A stretch of 5,409 nt of DNA, taken from assembly GCA_964469765.1 (NCBI GenBank), contig CAYYAU010000091.1, positions 1 through 5,409 of the forward strand, read 5' to 3'. The stretch's first letter is position 1. Each line of letters opens with the position of its first letter. Made by a program: the position numbers and the translations under genes. The stretch is from CAYYAU01 sp964469765 [NCBI: uncultured Clostridia bacterium] (lineage in GTDB: Bacteria; UBA6262; WVXT01; CAYYAU01). The notes under the pieces were generated by a model. The model made no database searches. It saw nothing but the letters and a program-made list of their open reading frames with translations, and had not been told where the DNA came from. Positions 5,199 to 5,409 of the stretch are shown here, piece by piece.

Positions 5199-5409
5199 TT
5201 CCTTCTCTTAAATGTTTCTCATCTATTGTCAATGAAAATCTAATAAACCCCTCTCCATCTGGACCAAACCCAATACCCGGTGTCACAACAACATTTACCT
5301 TTTCTAAAATTAAACTTACAAACTTAGTAGACGAAATCTCTTTCGGAATCTTAACCCATAGATAAAAGATGGCATCTATCCTTTTAACATCATAACATAA
5401 ATCAACAAG
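5170..5409 (-). CDS. dapL: Class I/II aminotransferase, C-terminal fragment; probable LL-diaminopimelate aminotransferase (DapL)
   Basis: Reading from the window edge in the first frame gives 79 residues and a TAA stop at 5170. The piece matches the small C-terminal domain of PLP-dependent fold-type I aminotransferases: RIDAIFYLWVKIP (10-22), a helix FVSLILEKVNVVVTPG (30-45), and GFGPDGEGFIRFSLT (47-61). Its arginine (57) lies where these enzymes bind the substrate alpha-carboxylate. The VVTPGxGFGPxGEGxxRxSLT pattern is typical of DapL, which converts tetrahydrodipicolinate directly to LL-diaminopimelate in one step, and of related alanine/aspartate aminotransferases. dapA and dapB three genes downstream favour DapL. 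The PLP-lysine region is outside the window, so the exact substrate is not settled. It overlaps folK by 29 bases, a sign of joint translation. Confidence 0.75.
   Translation of the reverse strand, partial: LVDLCYDVKRIDAIFYLWVKIPKEISSTKFVSLILEKVNVVVTPGIGFGPDGEGFIRFSLTIDEKHLREGIERIKRFKI

Noticed and set aside
5177-5365. Plus-strand open frame of 62 codons at the window end.
   Set aside because: It is antisense to the aminotransferase fragment, whose minus-strand reading shows clear conserved motifs.

Overview
The window holds seven genes, all on the minus strand and packed tightly, so transcription runs from high to low coordinates. In that order they are: the 3' end of a class I/II aminotransferase (best read as LL-diaminopimelate aminotransferase, dapL), folK (HPPK), panC (pantothenate synthetase), a membrane glycopolymer ligase/polymerase of the O-antigen ligase (Wzy_C) family with C-terminal TPR repeats, dapA, dapB, and the 5' end of ftsH. 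Both end genes are cut by the window. There is no RNA gene, CRISPR array, insertion sequence or prophage gene, and no gap above 130 bases.

The layout suggests two transcription blocks. The first runs dapL, folK, panC, ligase (about 5409-2068): dapL and folK overlap by 29 bases and the other gaps are 15 and 29 bases. The second runs dapA, dapB, ftsH (1938-1). It starts from a near-consensus sigma-70-type promoter (TTGACT, 17-base spacer, TATAAT) directly behind the ligase stop codon. dapB and ftsH are 10 bases apart. The dapA-dapB gap (108 bases) carries a run of about eight degenerate 7-base units, and a shorter run of the same units overlaps the -35 box of the dapA promoter.

Functionally the window joins lysine/diaminopimelate synthesis (DapA, DapB and probably DapL, which bypasses the succinylase/acetylase steps) with two vitamin steps (folate: FolK; pantothenate: PanC), a cell-surface glycan enzyme and the membrane protease FtsH. 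DAP is needed for peptidoglycan, so dap genes beside a surface-polymer enzyme fit a cell-envelope theme, but the neighbourhood is mainly housekeeping.

The organism is a bacterium with AT-rich DNA and Lys/Ile-rich proteins that uses AGA/AGG and ATA codons freely and the standard bacterial code (TAA, TAG and TGA all end genes here). The Wzy_C-family ligase and DAP pathway are compatible with a diderm. The DapL route, a TPR-bearing ligase and degenerate heptad repeats in gaps would suit one of the poorly cultured low-GC lineages (for example Omnitrophota-like or Aerophobetota-like), but this is a guess from style; no marker in the window fixes the phylum. I see no clearly new biological system. 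The most interesting item is the heptad repeat family and its overlap with a promoter.
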